From assembly GCA_002786025.1 (NCBI GenBank), contig NHNW01000070.1, positions 118,080 through 182,079 on the forward strand: 64,000 nt of DNA, given 5' to 3'. Positions 54,067 to 64,000 of the stretch are shown piece by piece. The notes under the pieces are model-generated. The model saw nothing but the letters and a program-made list of their open reading frames with translations, was not told the DNA's origin and did not search any database. Source of the DNA: Zasmidium citrigriseum (taxonomy: Eukaryota > Ascomycota > Dothideomycetes > Mycosphaerellales > Mycosphaerellaceae). The translations under genes were made by a program, and so were the position numbers. How positions within the stretch are numbered: position 1 is the stretch's first letter; each line of letters opens with the position of its first letter.

Positions 54067-55700
54067 GCTGATCAAAGTCTCAGTCCTCCTACGTCTTCAA
54101 CCTCGCCCCTTATTCCACACCATCGCCGATCTTGCCCATATCCGTCCATCACTTCCCTCGTCATCCGTCTTCTACTCCGACACTCCAGTCGACCATGCCT
54201 CGTACTTGCCGACTCCGCGTTCATCCATAACGGCTATCGATCGCACCTGCCTCACGATGCAAGCGGCCGCGCCTGCCGTACAGCGACTTCTTCATCCATA
54301 CATCTTCCTCCCGATCACGCAAATGCAGCGGTCGCCCGGGCTCAGAATGCAATCTCATGGCCAGCTGCTCCAGGATCAACTATTCCCTTCTTCGTCGCCG
54401 CGTGGATGAGCAGGTGAACACAACTCCCTTTACGAGCCTGCATCGCCGTTTCCATGGACGCGAACGACCGTTTTGCTCTATCAACAGCAGGCTCAAAATT
54501 TCTTGTCGCGGATGCCCGGCTCACAAGTCTCCGCGCATTTACCAAAGTGCTCGCCTCGCGACTCACCAACCACGGATGCCTCAACCTTCTCGACGCTCTG
54601 CTCTTCACTAAACCCTCCCAACTTCCAGCGAGCCAGGATTGCAGGGCTCCAGCCACATCTTCACGGTCATCTCTCGCGGATCTGCTTTTGATCAACCGCA
54701 ACGGCAGGCTCCAAGCCTACACAATCATGCACCATGCCCTGCGAGCACGCCGACTTTCAAAAGATGCCTGGCCAAGATAAGAAGAGGAGCACGCGGTGGA
54801 CGTGTTGCCGGAGACAGACAGTCTGTTGCGGCGACAACGATGGTCATACCTGGCACATTGATGTGTACGCGGATCGGGCGATCACCTGGCCAGCCATCTA
54901 GCAACTCACTCCTTCACATGAATGAACAGCAGAAGAACAAGCTACGAAAGGAGATTGGCACAACAACCGCGGGCTTCTCTGAGAGTGACGCCCCGCAATG
55001 TACTCCTCGCAAGCCAGCAGACCGGCGTCGATTCCTTAGCACACGACCAATGCTTCTCCCTGGAACCGAGCAGCTTGCACGACCTGGGTTTCACAGAGCC
55101 CTGTTGAAGAGAGCAAAGTCAAGTAACACATGCGAAGAATTCAAGCCGCGAGTTACTATACTAATCGCCACCTGCAGAGCATGCAAAATCAAAAGCCACG
55201 ACTGTTTCGATCCAGGCGCCGGCGATCCCGAGCACGGCTGCCCGAACCACCCTTGCCGATGCGCACAGAGTGCCAACTGCGCTTTCTCCATCCTCCTCAG
55301 TTTCCATCCTCGGACCAAGAGCAGACCACAAGATCGCATGTGTAGGCTTTTGTTGCGACGGCAGCCGTGTCCCTCTGACTCGAGCTAATATGACGAAGGC
55401 AAGGACTATAGCTTGTTCAGGACGCTCCTGGCAACGAGAGATTGGTGAAATAAGCCACACCGGACCTATACATGAAGCCTTGGTCTCATTATCTGTGGTG
55501 CTGTGTCCTCGCGGCTAACACTTCTCAACGCATAAGTATATCCTCATCATATCCTAGCCTCACATTCCCCATCGTCAGAAGTACTCACGACCAGACAACA
55601 ATCGTCATTTCCAGCTCAATGCTCGTCTTTCAATCACTTTCATCAACGCAAGGAAGGCCGCGTTGCAAGCTACGGAGAGCATTCGTCGCGGAAGCTTGCA
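54067..55700. other. gene-poor stretch with protein-like frames
   Basis: A plus-strand frame at 54454-54780 (108 codons, ATG start) reads plausibly (FALSTAGSKFLVADARLTSL, LLDALLFTKPSQLPAS, DLLLINRNGRLQAYTIM). An overlapping frame at 54639-55388 has a Cys-rich stretch (CRACKIKSHDC, GCPNHPCRCAQSANC). Neither has a recognised family or clear gene structure. Confidence 0.3.
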
Positions 55701-56650
55701 CAATCAGTTCCCAACGCTTCGCTGTCAATGCCTTTCTTCTTCAGAGCGCCTCAACTCTCATGGATCGTGACTGCATTCCCAGCATCACCTTCTGCTATCT
55801 GTCTATCGTTCGCTCTTGCTGTGACCTGTTGTCTCGCATCTCAATGCCGTAAGCCTGTGCTCTCTCATGTCAGCAGGTTTCAAAGGCCAAAAGATGACAT
55901 TATCACCCATGATTCCCCTGAACATCGCTTCCGGCCTCAGGCACATCCGTACATCCGTGGCAGCGGCCAGTCTCGTGCGCGGACTCAAGACTCCAGCTCA
56001 GCTTCCAATCCCTTCTTCTCTCCTTCCATCACAACAAAGAGCCAGCTCATGGTCGCATATCTATTGCACTATGTGTGCGACTGCCGTGCGGCTCTGAGAT
56101 CGAACCATTCCTGCCTGTCCGCGAGTACCATTTGAGCAAACGAGCAAAGCGGTGTCCTTGAACTCGATGGGCGGCGCTTGATTTCCTAACGGCAAACATT
56201 TCTATTTGAGTCGATAGGGTCTGTAGATACCATTTTCATGCGCACGGTAGTTCTTCTTCATTAGCATCATCATCTCGCGTCGTTCAGCTCTGCCTAAATT
56301 GGTGTACCGCCTGCTGTTCTTGTTTCCACTGCATGCCTCTCATCTCTGCCTCAGGCACACCCGCAGCAGGCGACGCTTGGTCCGACCCCAGCTCAGCTTC
56401 CTAACTTGCTCCTTCCTTCCATCACAACCAAGAGCGCAATAGTGGTCACGCATCACAACAAAGAGCCAAAGACGGCTGCACATTCAGTTCTCCATATGTG
56501 TAGTCGCGATACAGCTCTGAGAATAGAACATCACTTCCACACCAGGAACAAACGGCATGGCAACCCGGCGCAGCCCTTGAGCTCGATGGGCACGGCGGAC
56601 CTGGTGCTGGCGGACATTTTTTTCGAGGGTAGATAGAATCGTATGGAATT
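55701..56650 (-). pseudogene. third and fourth copies of the 53-kb family, tandem unit about 0.41 kb
   Basis: Two further leader-plus-ATG blocks lie at about 56660-56605 (TCTATCTACCCTCG, AAAAAAATGTCCGCC) and 56245-56200 (AAATAGAAATGTTTGCCG). Both run on to GCTCATCGAG-like blocks and a TCTCAGAGC block, the counterpart of VFDLRA in copy 1. Plus-strand anchors AGCTCAGCTTCC near 55996 and 56390, followed by CTTCCATCACAAC, show the tandem spacing of about 400 bp. No long frame survives. Confidence 0.4.
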
Positions 56651-57807
56651 GATGCTTCTTCGTGATCATCGCTGCCTTCTCATGGTGTGCATCTCGCGGT
56701 CGCTTTTCCGTAGGCCAGGTACGTCGCAATGTTTTGATGTCGCGACGATCACCATCCCCAATGCCAACTTGCGAGGCCATGCTTGCATCCAGAATCGTCC
56801 GTGACCACTCCACATCAAGATCGCGGATCCCGTCCACCAGATCGACATTTGCGGCCGCTCGAGAAGACGCCATCGCCGCTGGCTGCCTGACCTGCTCGAA
56901 GAGCAGTCATCTAACGATTCCCGGCGTCGCCGGCGAGCGCACAGTTCTACTCGACATCCTCGAGCGCTGCCTCTGCACTCCGTCGGACATGTTGCTGGCG
57001 CACCACCTGCCCCTCGCCAGCAATCCCCTCCTATCGATCGCACCTTCCAGGCCTCATACGACACGAACACGCCTTCCCCCGGCGGACCTCAAGACAACGG
57101 CAGAAAGAAGCAGGAAGGTAGCATGAAGCAAGAGCGGTAGCTACGTCCGGGACAAACACGCCGGAGTACTGGCAGCAGACATTGGGAAGGCGAGAGATCA
57201 AAGCCTTTACGGCAGATCTATAAAGAGCGTCTCATGCGAGTCTGCGATGATGATGAAGTGGAAAAGGACTTGTTCACGGACGGCCTGTCCTGCGTCTCAC
57301 ACCACACTCCGTGCCTCAAAGATCAAGCTCCGTCAGTCGTGGAAAGGTCTTGAATGGCCATGTATGGAGAGGAGGACAGGTTTATGGTCTGGAGGTAGCA
57401 TGCCGGCGGCAATCGGTCAAGGGATTCGATTCTGCATGGCTAAGAGGAGGAGGTGATGTGTGGGACTGAGATACGGCGGTGATTCCTTCGATCGTAGTGC
57501 CACGACAGCCTGCCTACAGGCGGACTTCCGAACATCAAAGCGAAACTAGCTGGCGCTGGGCTGAGATTGGACATTTCAAATCGGATCTTGAAGGGCTGGA
57601 CAGGGCGTGATGGACGAGTCGATGGGAGATGTGTTGGTCCGACAGAGCGAGACAGATGCAGGTGTGGCAGATCCTGCGGCGTGACGGCGTGGAGGGAACG
57701 AGAGGAAGAGAAGCATGAAAGGCGCGTGCTAGATCTCAGTGGGCGATGATCACTTACCCCCTACATTGCTCAAGACTCGGACTTCCCATCTCGCATGCTG
57801 ACGGTGA
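56651..57807. other. gene-poor stretch
   Basis: A 154-codon plus-strand frame at 56662-57126 and its antisense have no motif. Nothing recognised. Confidence 0.3.
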
Positions 57808-58089
57808 TTGATGTGTTTTCTCAAGCAGTCATGCGTCTCTCCCCTCCCAGAAGTCGTCACCGAGAACGACCACACCCAATTGATCTGCGAGGTTGAATCA
57901 TCGATCGAAACGATTCAATGGCTGCGATACACCGCAACACTCAAAGGTGCCCCAATAGATACCGAAGAGCCTCGTTTCAGCTTCGCTTCGGTCCCAGCTC
58001 TATTCACGGCCGTTGACTGGACTTTCCCCAGAATGAGAGGTAACTTCAAAAGTCATGCCGGCCACGCTGAGATTGAAGCCACCGTGTAA
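57808..58089 (+). CDS. possible small protein, unrecognised
   Basis: 93 codons from an ATG. The sequence reads like protein (LPEVVTENDHTQLICEVESS, ETIQWLRYTATLKGAPID, FSFASVPALFTAVDWTFP) and codon use resembles the real genes here, but there is no signal peptide, no known motif and no similar copy in the window. It could be one exon of a broken gene. Confidence 0.3.
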   Translation: MMCFLKQSCVSPLPEVVTENDHTQLICEVESSIETIQWLRYTATLKGAPIDTEEPRFSFASVPALFTAVDWTFPRMRGNFKSHAGHAEIEATV

Positions 58090-60157
58090 AGGCCTGCGAA
58101 GCCCAGTGTCGAAAAGGCTGGCAAGACGTCGTCGACCATTCTTGCGTATAGACGGCAGCTCAAACGCAGCATCGGATCCGGCGTGACGAGAGTCTGTATG
58201 CATCGATCAAAACTGCAGGATTACTTCCTCTTTGCCCGATCTAGGACCATCTAGAATCCTGCGCAATCCACATTGGCGAACCGACACTCCAAGATCCGCC
58301 AATTTCAAGATGTAGCGAGCAGGGGGGTATTCGAGGTCCAAGAGGAACGATCCGCTGTGGTATGGTATCCCTCGCTGGTCAAGCCCCATGGTCAAATGTG
58401 TAAAGAACGGAGTGCGGTGGAAATGCTCCTGAAGGTGCTGGCCTGGGAAGCTGGTCATTGGGCCATGCCGAACGTCGATGGGCTGGATTTACGAAAAGGC
58501 ACACGAGTCGCGCGATCAGTATCGACTGAATACAAGCAAGACTTCCTGTTGGCTGGTGCTCCCTGATATGATTTACACGAGCAGATGAAGCGAGTCTGTT
58601 GCTTAATCGCGCGGTCCGGCTCCAATGGCTCGAGATCCCGGCCAGCGATATTGGTTCGATGCGCACAAATGGGCGCTTTGGGCTCTTCTGTTCGTCGACT
58701 GTGTTGCGAAGCCATAGAGAACCCCTTGGTGCGTGACAGAAAGCACGTGTAGCATCGTGGTTCGGATGAGGACTCCTCGAGTGTAGCGGGCCGTTCAGAG
58801 GTAGATTTGATGCAGTCTTCGACATCCTTGTCACAGATTAGCAGTCGGCTGAGGTCTTCCACTCATTGCTCAGCCAAGGCGCGAAGGGGAAGATGCGGGA
58901 CTTCTGCGATCGACAAGCTCTGCCAGAGGATGGTACGGGTCCAGGGGCAATTTCACGGCTGGCTTGGACTTTGGACTACGTCGACGATGTGATAGAATAT
59001 CCACCATTTTGAAGGTCTTGAAGTCGCTGATGCAGCTCATGGAGTAGTTCGTGTTGGGAGTCTGATGGCCGATGGGAGGTGATGTTCGCAGTACAGCGTT
59101 CATGACGGGGTTGACCTCAGGCGGCCTGGAGATGGCGTGATGGATTCCCAATGGCGGTAGTTTGCGAAAGCACTCTCACGCGTGAAATAGGCATATCCGA
59201 TCAGAAGATCAGTTTGGTGACGTGTGCCACAATGCGTGCTGGGTTGGTCATGCCGGACCGAATGATCGAAGGAGCAGGCGGGGCTTCAGCGTCGCTTTCG
59301 TGCGGGTGACAATGATGTCGTCAGGCGCTCCGTCAGGAGGTCTGTAATCTGAACAGCTGAGGTATGCGAATACCATTTTGGAAGATTGTCAATGAATGCA
59401 CGAAGAGAGTGCTATGAAGACACGCAAAAAGGCAACTCCCTTGCCCCTTCCCGCCTCCAGCGAACCAGCATCGGCCCTCCCTCACTCCCGTCCCCGCCGC
59501 GCCTTCCCCACCGGCCCAAAGTCGGAAGCGCACGACTCTTACTTATGTATTTCGAATTGAGCAGCCAACCATCACCCTTCGGGGTACCAAGGTAAGTCAA
59601 ACATCTCTAGCTCAGTGGTGCGGCGGCAGGCTTTGGCAAGTAGATAGAAAAGTAAACCTATTCAATTAGGTTTGTCTGGACCGGTTTGGCACCCGGGACA
59701 GTTCTTTTGCCATTTTGCTGGGTGTGAGTTCGATTCTGGGGAAGGGCTGCCTTTTTGCAGTGGGTGACGGTGTGCTGATTGCGGGCCGCGACATATCGTT
59801 TTTGAGGACGCGCAGTTTTTTCTTGATGGAGCACATAGACATCACCGCGACCGCGTGTATCAAGAATTGATCTAGGAGTGATGTTGCGATTGTGGTTGCG
59901 TTTTGTCGTGATGGCGACCTTCATCGCGATGGCTGCGATTGCCGCGAGCAGGGGTGGCTGGATTTGACTTTTGCTTTTTCCGACTTCACCTGCTGCACCA
60001 TCACATCGCAACTCTGCACCACCACCCGCTCGCCATCGTCAACCCACCTCATCTAACCCATCTCACCAATACTTGCCACGCAAGACTGCCCCTGCGCGGC
60101 AGCATCACTGCTTGCCAAACACAGCACACTCACTTTCCAAAGTACACTTCCAAACCC
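58090..60157. other. gene-poor stretch
   Basis: Short frames on both strands (for example 58455-58862 minus, 135 codons from a GTG) without motifs. A tRNA-like GAGTTCGATTC near 59730 does not fold into a T arm. Confidence 0.3.
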
Positions 60158-60840
60158 ATGAGCGAAACCGGCAGCGACGCGATCAACAGCACCCATGGAC
60201 ACGACAACGAGCGTCTCTCCATCCCATCGGGCAGAAAACACACTCTGCTGGACGGCATGGGCTTTGCTCTTGCGCCGGAACTTTGCAGAAGAGCAGCGAG
60301 CAGGAAGAGTCGACGACGTGGACGAAATCGCATCCTCTCGGGGGCTCGCGCGAAAGCAATGCGACGGTGCTACAGCTCTGTACAAGCATGCCTATGCATA
60401 AACAGACCTGAAGAAGCTGCCGGGGTGGAAGACCGTGCTTGCTGTTGATGGCAGGTTACACCGTCACTCGTGTGTTCAGCAGTACCAACTTGGTTCTACA
60501 TCTCCAGAATGGTCGGCAGGCGTAGCGAGGACATCCTATGAAGCCCAAGATCGACCAAAGTCGACAGTAAGATTATATGCACCCCTCGACTCGACGTTCG
60601 TGACGGACGATGACCAGGCCAGGAATATGTCCGTGTACCTGCCAACATGGAGACATGCCTACCAACCAACACGACTTCCGAAGTGGCCAAACCCCAGGAA
60701 TTGTCAGAAGCAATTCCACCAGAGCTGTCTCAGCAAGCGTTCGCGTGCGCCACCAGGTCATCCTTCTCGGCACGGCTTTCCCATGTCCGGCGGGCTTCCT
60801 GCAGAGACTTGTGGGCAAGAAAGGCAATTTTCAGTCTTAA
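60158..60840 (+). pseudogene. frameshifted gene remnant, unrecognised
   Basis: A pyrimidine/A-rich leader precedes an ATG at 60158 (MSETGSDAINSTHGHDNERL, then GRKHTLLDGMGFALAPEL). Near 60283 the protein-like reading moves to another frame (NFAEEQRAGRVDDVDEIASS, RGLARKQCDGATALYKHAYA), meets a TAA at 60399-60401 and continues in that frame (TDLKKLPGWKTVLAVDGRLH). No intron consensus fits. No family recognised; end point approximate. Confidence 0.3.
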
Positions 60841-62079
60841 GAGGATGTAACCCACTCATTTTGCGGGCGCCCAACCCTAATTGTCTGCGCCGAAGCGTAC
60901 AAGTTGCGACATCTCATGCATATACGTCGATACTTGACAACAGTTGATTCAGTGCCTGACCTGGCATCCGCAGCCTCCTTCTGGATCGACGCATGTCTCG
61001 GCGATCAATCGTATTGACTACGGAATCGCGCTGTTGAGTCGGGGTCTCCTGCTTACGTCGTTTGAGATCCTGAAGCGCCCATGGCTACCAGCTCGAATCG
61101 ATACATCTTGTCACCTATTCAGACGCCCTTGTGAGAACAAGCAGTGCCGAGACACTCTATTTGATACATACGGAAGAGTTTCAAGGCAAGAGATACAATC
61201 GATCTCCATCACGCTTCTGCGTCGCAGCAGTACGAAGGCAATCCAGTGCTGAAGAGAATCGCCAACACCTGACTAGCATTGGCTCGACTTCTTCTCAAGT
61301 GCGCTCGTCATGCGACGTATATGCATTGTAATCTGAAGCCTTGTGACCTCACCTGTCTGGGCAATATATACCACAGCCAGCGCCCTGCATGGCCGAACAC
61401 CGAGCGCTGGGGCCAAAATATCGACAACCACTCGGACAAAACACAGCTTTCGCAGAACGCAGCTCAGCCCGCCGAAATTCATTAGCTACGGCACAGGAAA
61501 TGCATCGCTTCGATCAAATACCTCGGTGTCCGCGGACGAAGCTATCTCTTCTTCGCCGCTATATTGCATCTCGCTCCTCCACTTCGCAGAATGATACGCA
61601 CAAGGATACCAGCATCCGGACCACTGATTTGATTGAGAGATTTCTCGTTTCGGAGAATAAATGATTGGGTCGACCAATCTCGGGCCTCCTCAAATTCCGG
61701 TCTTGCATGAAGCCAAGGCTCGCCCCGCGCCAGGCAATACGAGAAGCGTACCGCACTTCGTGTTCGGCGAACTCCTTCAACATCGTTTTTGGGGAGAAGA
61801 AACGATGATGTTGCAGTCAACATCTTTGAAAGTTGAAGCAGGATCAATGTCGGAAGAAAGAAGACGACCAAACGTCTAACAATGCCTGAAGTCAAGACAA
61901 GCCTCCAACGCTCCCAACCCGAGCCGCCAGCCACCCCGGAAAGCCAATCTGCAACCCATCCCGATCCGGCCACACCACAGCACGCTATCAAAGCAACGCT
62001 CCCAAAACGGCCACTCCAATGCCAAGGGTGGCGGCCACATGCGAACCATTCCACAAACCACCTCGTGCTCGAGCGGTGT
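60841..62079. other. gene-poor stretch up to the transposon
   Basis: Short frames only. GC content is normal up to the sharp change near 62090. Confidence 0.35.
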
Positions 62080-64000
62080 ATTGTTGGATAGTGATCTGCA
62101 GCACTAGCAAGTGGATACGGTCTCGGCTTAAGACAATATTTGTCACTAATTATTAGGGGTTAACCGAGATCCTCGGTAATAAGTTGTACATAAAATTAGC
62201 TTCAGATACCCTATGAAATTGAGTATGGTTTTTGCTCGCTCTCGTTATTAACTAACAGTTATAAGCCTGGTTTGCGAATAGTAGGCTGGCTTATTAACTC
62301 TAATCTTTGTTTCGCTACGATATACTGCCTATTATATCCGCTACTAATACTCTTATAGTACTTCTCGCTACTACGAAGTAGTAGAAGGAGATTATCTACT
62401 CTAACTAGACGAAGTTCGACGATTACGCTTAATAGACGAAAGATCGAGCTATTAGAGTTAGAGTCTAGAAGTACATAAAATAGGCTAAGCTAACTAATAC
62501 CTCTTAAACGATAACCGCTAGCAATACTAATACTCTAGCGGAATCCGAAGAAGATATTAAGATACCTAACGTTAATCCTCGTACGGCTAAGCCTTAGGAA
62601 CCTATTATACTAACTCTACCTAATCCTCTATCTTAGAACGTATCTTAAGAACTACTCGATATCTATAAGACGAGAATAACCTACTTCTTAAGCTACTAGA
62701 GTATGTATTAGTCTTAAAAGGCGGTATACGACGCTTTCCACAAGGTTAAGATAGAATAGAAGGCGTATATCGACAGAACGATCCCTTAAATACACGTAGA
62801 GTTAATAAACTAGACAAATATTACGACTATCGCTAGATAGTAGGACTACATTTAGAGAACTATAGAACTATTAGCTAATATTCGACGACACCTTCTCTAA
62901 GTTAAACACGACGAGCTTATAAGAGGACCTAAATCTTAGGACTTTCACGATTTCCTAACGAGATAGGCCTAATATAAACTTAAGCTTAAGAATGCCCGCT
63001 ACCCGTTAACTAACTATCTTATAAACGACTTCTATAGGATAGTAGAAGAAACTATCGATATAATAGAAGGAAGATTAGTAGTAGATACGTGTAACAATCT
63101 CTTAGAATATATTAAGAAAGTCCGACGATTTCTTATACGTAAACCTATAAAGATTAAGTAGTATTAGGCTAATACTACTTTAGAAGCTAATACTACTCTT
63201 AGTAAGTAACTACGAACCGGCGATACTTAATAAGCGTAACCTTAGGAACGTATATAACTACCTAGATCTTAGCGTCCTTATCGGGGGTACGGCTATATTA
63301 TAGGTAAACCCGCTAATAAGGCCTACTCTAACCTAGGAATATACGAGATAGTTAATTATTAGAAGCGGCTTAAGCTAAGTAATATAATACCGGACTAGTA
63401 GAAGTAGTATACCTCGTACAAGAAGTACTTAAGACAGAATTAAGGCTTCTATAAGCTATAGGCCGAGAAGTTCTAGGATCCTACTACTATTCGAATCCTA
63501 GAAGATATCTTAGGCTAGTAAACCTCTTACGATAAGGAACCTCGCCGCTAACTAGGCGACGTTACTAATACTAGACGGGCTAACGCTATTACTACCTTAC
63601 GGACCTTAGCTACTCGTTATTAATTTACTCGAGACTAGCTCCTTAATAGGGGTAGTAACGTCTATATTATTAATAACCCGACTACCGTAAACTTCGAGGT
63701 CCTCTTAGTACTAACCGATAATTTAGGAACGATACTTACTAGAAACGTTTAGCTACGAGCTATCGCTATTAGACGAGTATCTCTACCGCTAAAGGGGGTA
63801 AACGGTAAGACTATCGACCTAATTCTTTATAATATTCTATATATCCCTAATTACTATACTAATTTAGTATCTAGGACAAAGATAAGGAATTAAGGTCTTT
63901 ACCTTAACGAACGCGATAATATCTAGTACGATAAACGAAACAAACCGATTACCCGTATTCTCCGTAAAGATAGGTTCCTATACCTCGATATTTAGAATAA
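62080..64000 (+). mobile_element. Ty1/copia-type LTR retrotransposon, RIP-mutated, cut by window edge
   Basis: The sequence turns strongly AT-rich and almost free of CpA and TpG just after TGTTGG at about 62084, a typical copia LTR start (GTATT just before it may be the target-site copy). One plus-strand frame runs through the block with only TAG and TAA stops. It reads DFHDFLTR and GRLVVDTCNNLLEYIKKVRR (gag), then LLNRGSNVYIINNP (63639 on; the protease site LLDSGSN with D to N and S to R changes), RRVSLPLKGVNGKTIDLILY, ILYIPNYYTNLVSRTKIRN and RILRKDRFLYLDI (gag-pre-integrase). Integrase and reverse transcriptase would lie beyond the window. The LTR end and primer-binding site could not be fixed. 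The element cannot be active. Confidence 0.8.

Noticed and set aside
59720..59750. tRNA B-box-like GAGTTCGATTC
   Set aside because: Flanking bases do not pair as a T-arm stem and no A box or acceptor stem is found.

Overview
The window is nuclear DNA of a filamentous ascomycete (Pezizomycotina; Dothideomycetes is my guess, not proven). The evidence is short GT-AG introns of about 48-55 nt with CTRAC-type branch sites, pyrimidine-rich leaders, small unspliced genes, and a copia-type retrotransposon at the right edge with the signature of repeat-induced point mutation (RIP).

The main content is a cluster of 16 genes for small proteins with the 2EXR / F-box-like start motif (LPxELRDxIWxxAL, then a TSKQVRxEAxxxFF block 40-60 residues later). 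Sub-group A lies at 1-5180 (four plus-strand genes, one cut by the window edge, one frameshifted). Sub-group B lies at 21761-24364 (two minus-strand two-exon genes). Sub-group C lies at 25601-30523 (three genes with C-terminal membrane segments). Sub-group D lies at 31332-40165 (seven minus-strand genes). If they act as F-box-like adaptors they would select substrates for ubiquitin ligases, but no gene here proves that.

Between the blocks lie long stretches of normal GC content that hold mostly decayed paralogues. They include a gene for a small secreted PAN/Apple-like protein (11044-11490) and a broken Cys-rich gene on the opposite strand beside it. A promoter-leader-intron module recurs at four sites (6.8, 14.2, 20.8 and 42.35 kb). 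There is a 1.06-kb degenerate tandem duplication (15.1-16.5 kb), a fragment of a phosphoacetylglucosamine mutase gene (40.5-40.96 kb), an array of about 170-bp units encoding a decayed protein repeat of about 57 residues (43.3-44.2 kb), and four remnants of another minus-strand family (52.7-56.65 kb).

At 45786-52290 a tandem trio of large unrecognised genes shows graded decay: one intact (751 aa), one wrecked by stops and a frame change, and one with a single in-frame stop.

From about 62080 to the end the sequence turns strongly AT-rich and nearly free of CpA/TpG. It is a RIP-mutated Ty1/copia element with gag and protease recognisable in one stop-riddled frame. The contrast between this block and the many un-RIPed decayed duplicates is a notable feature of the window.
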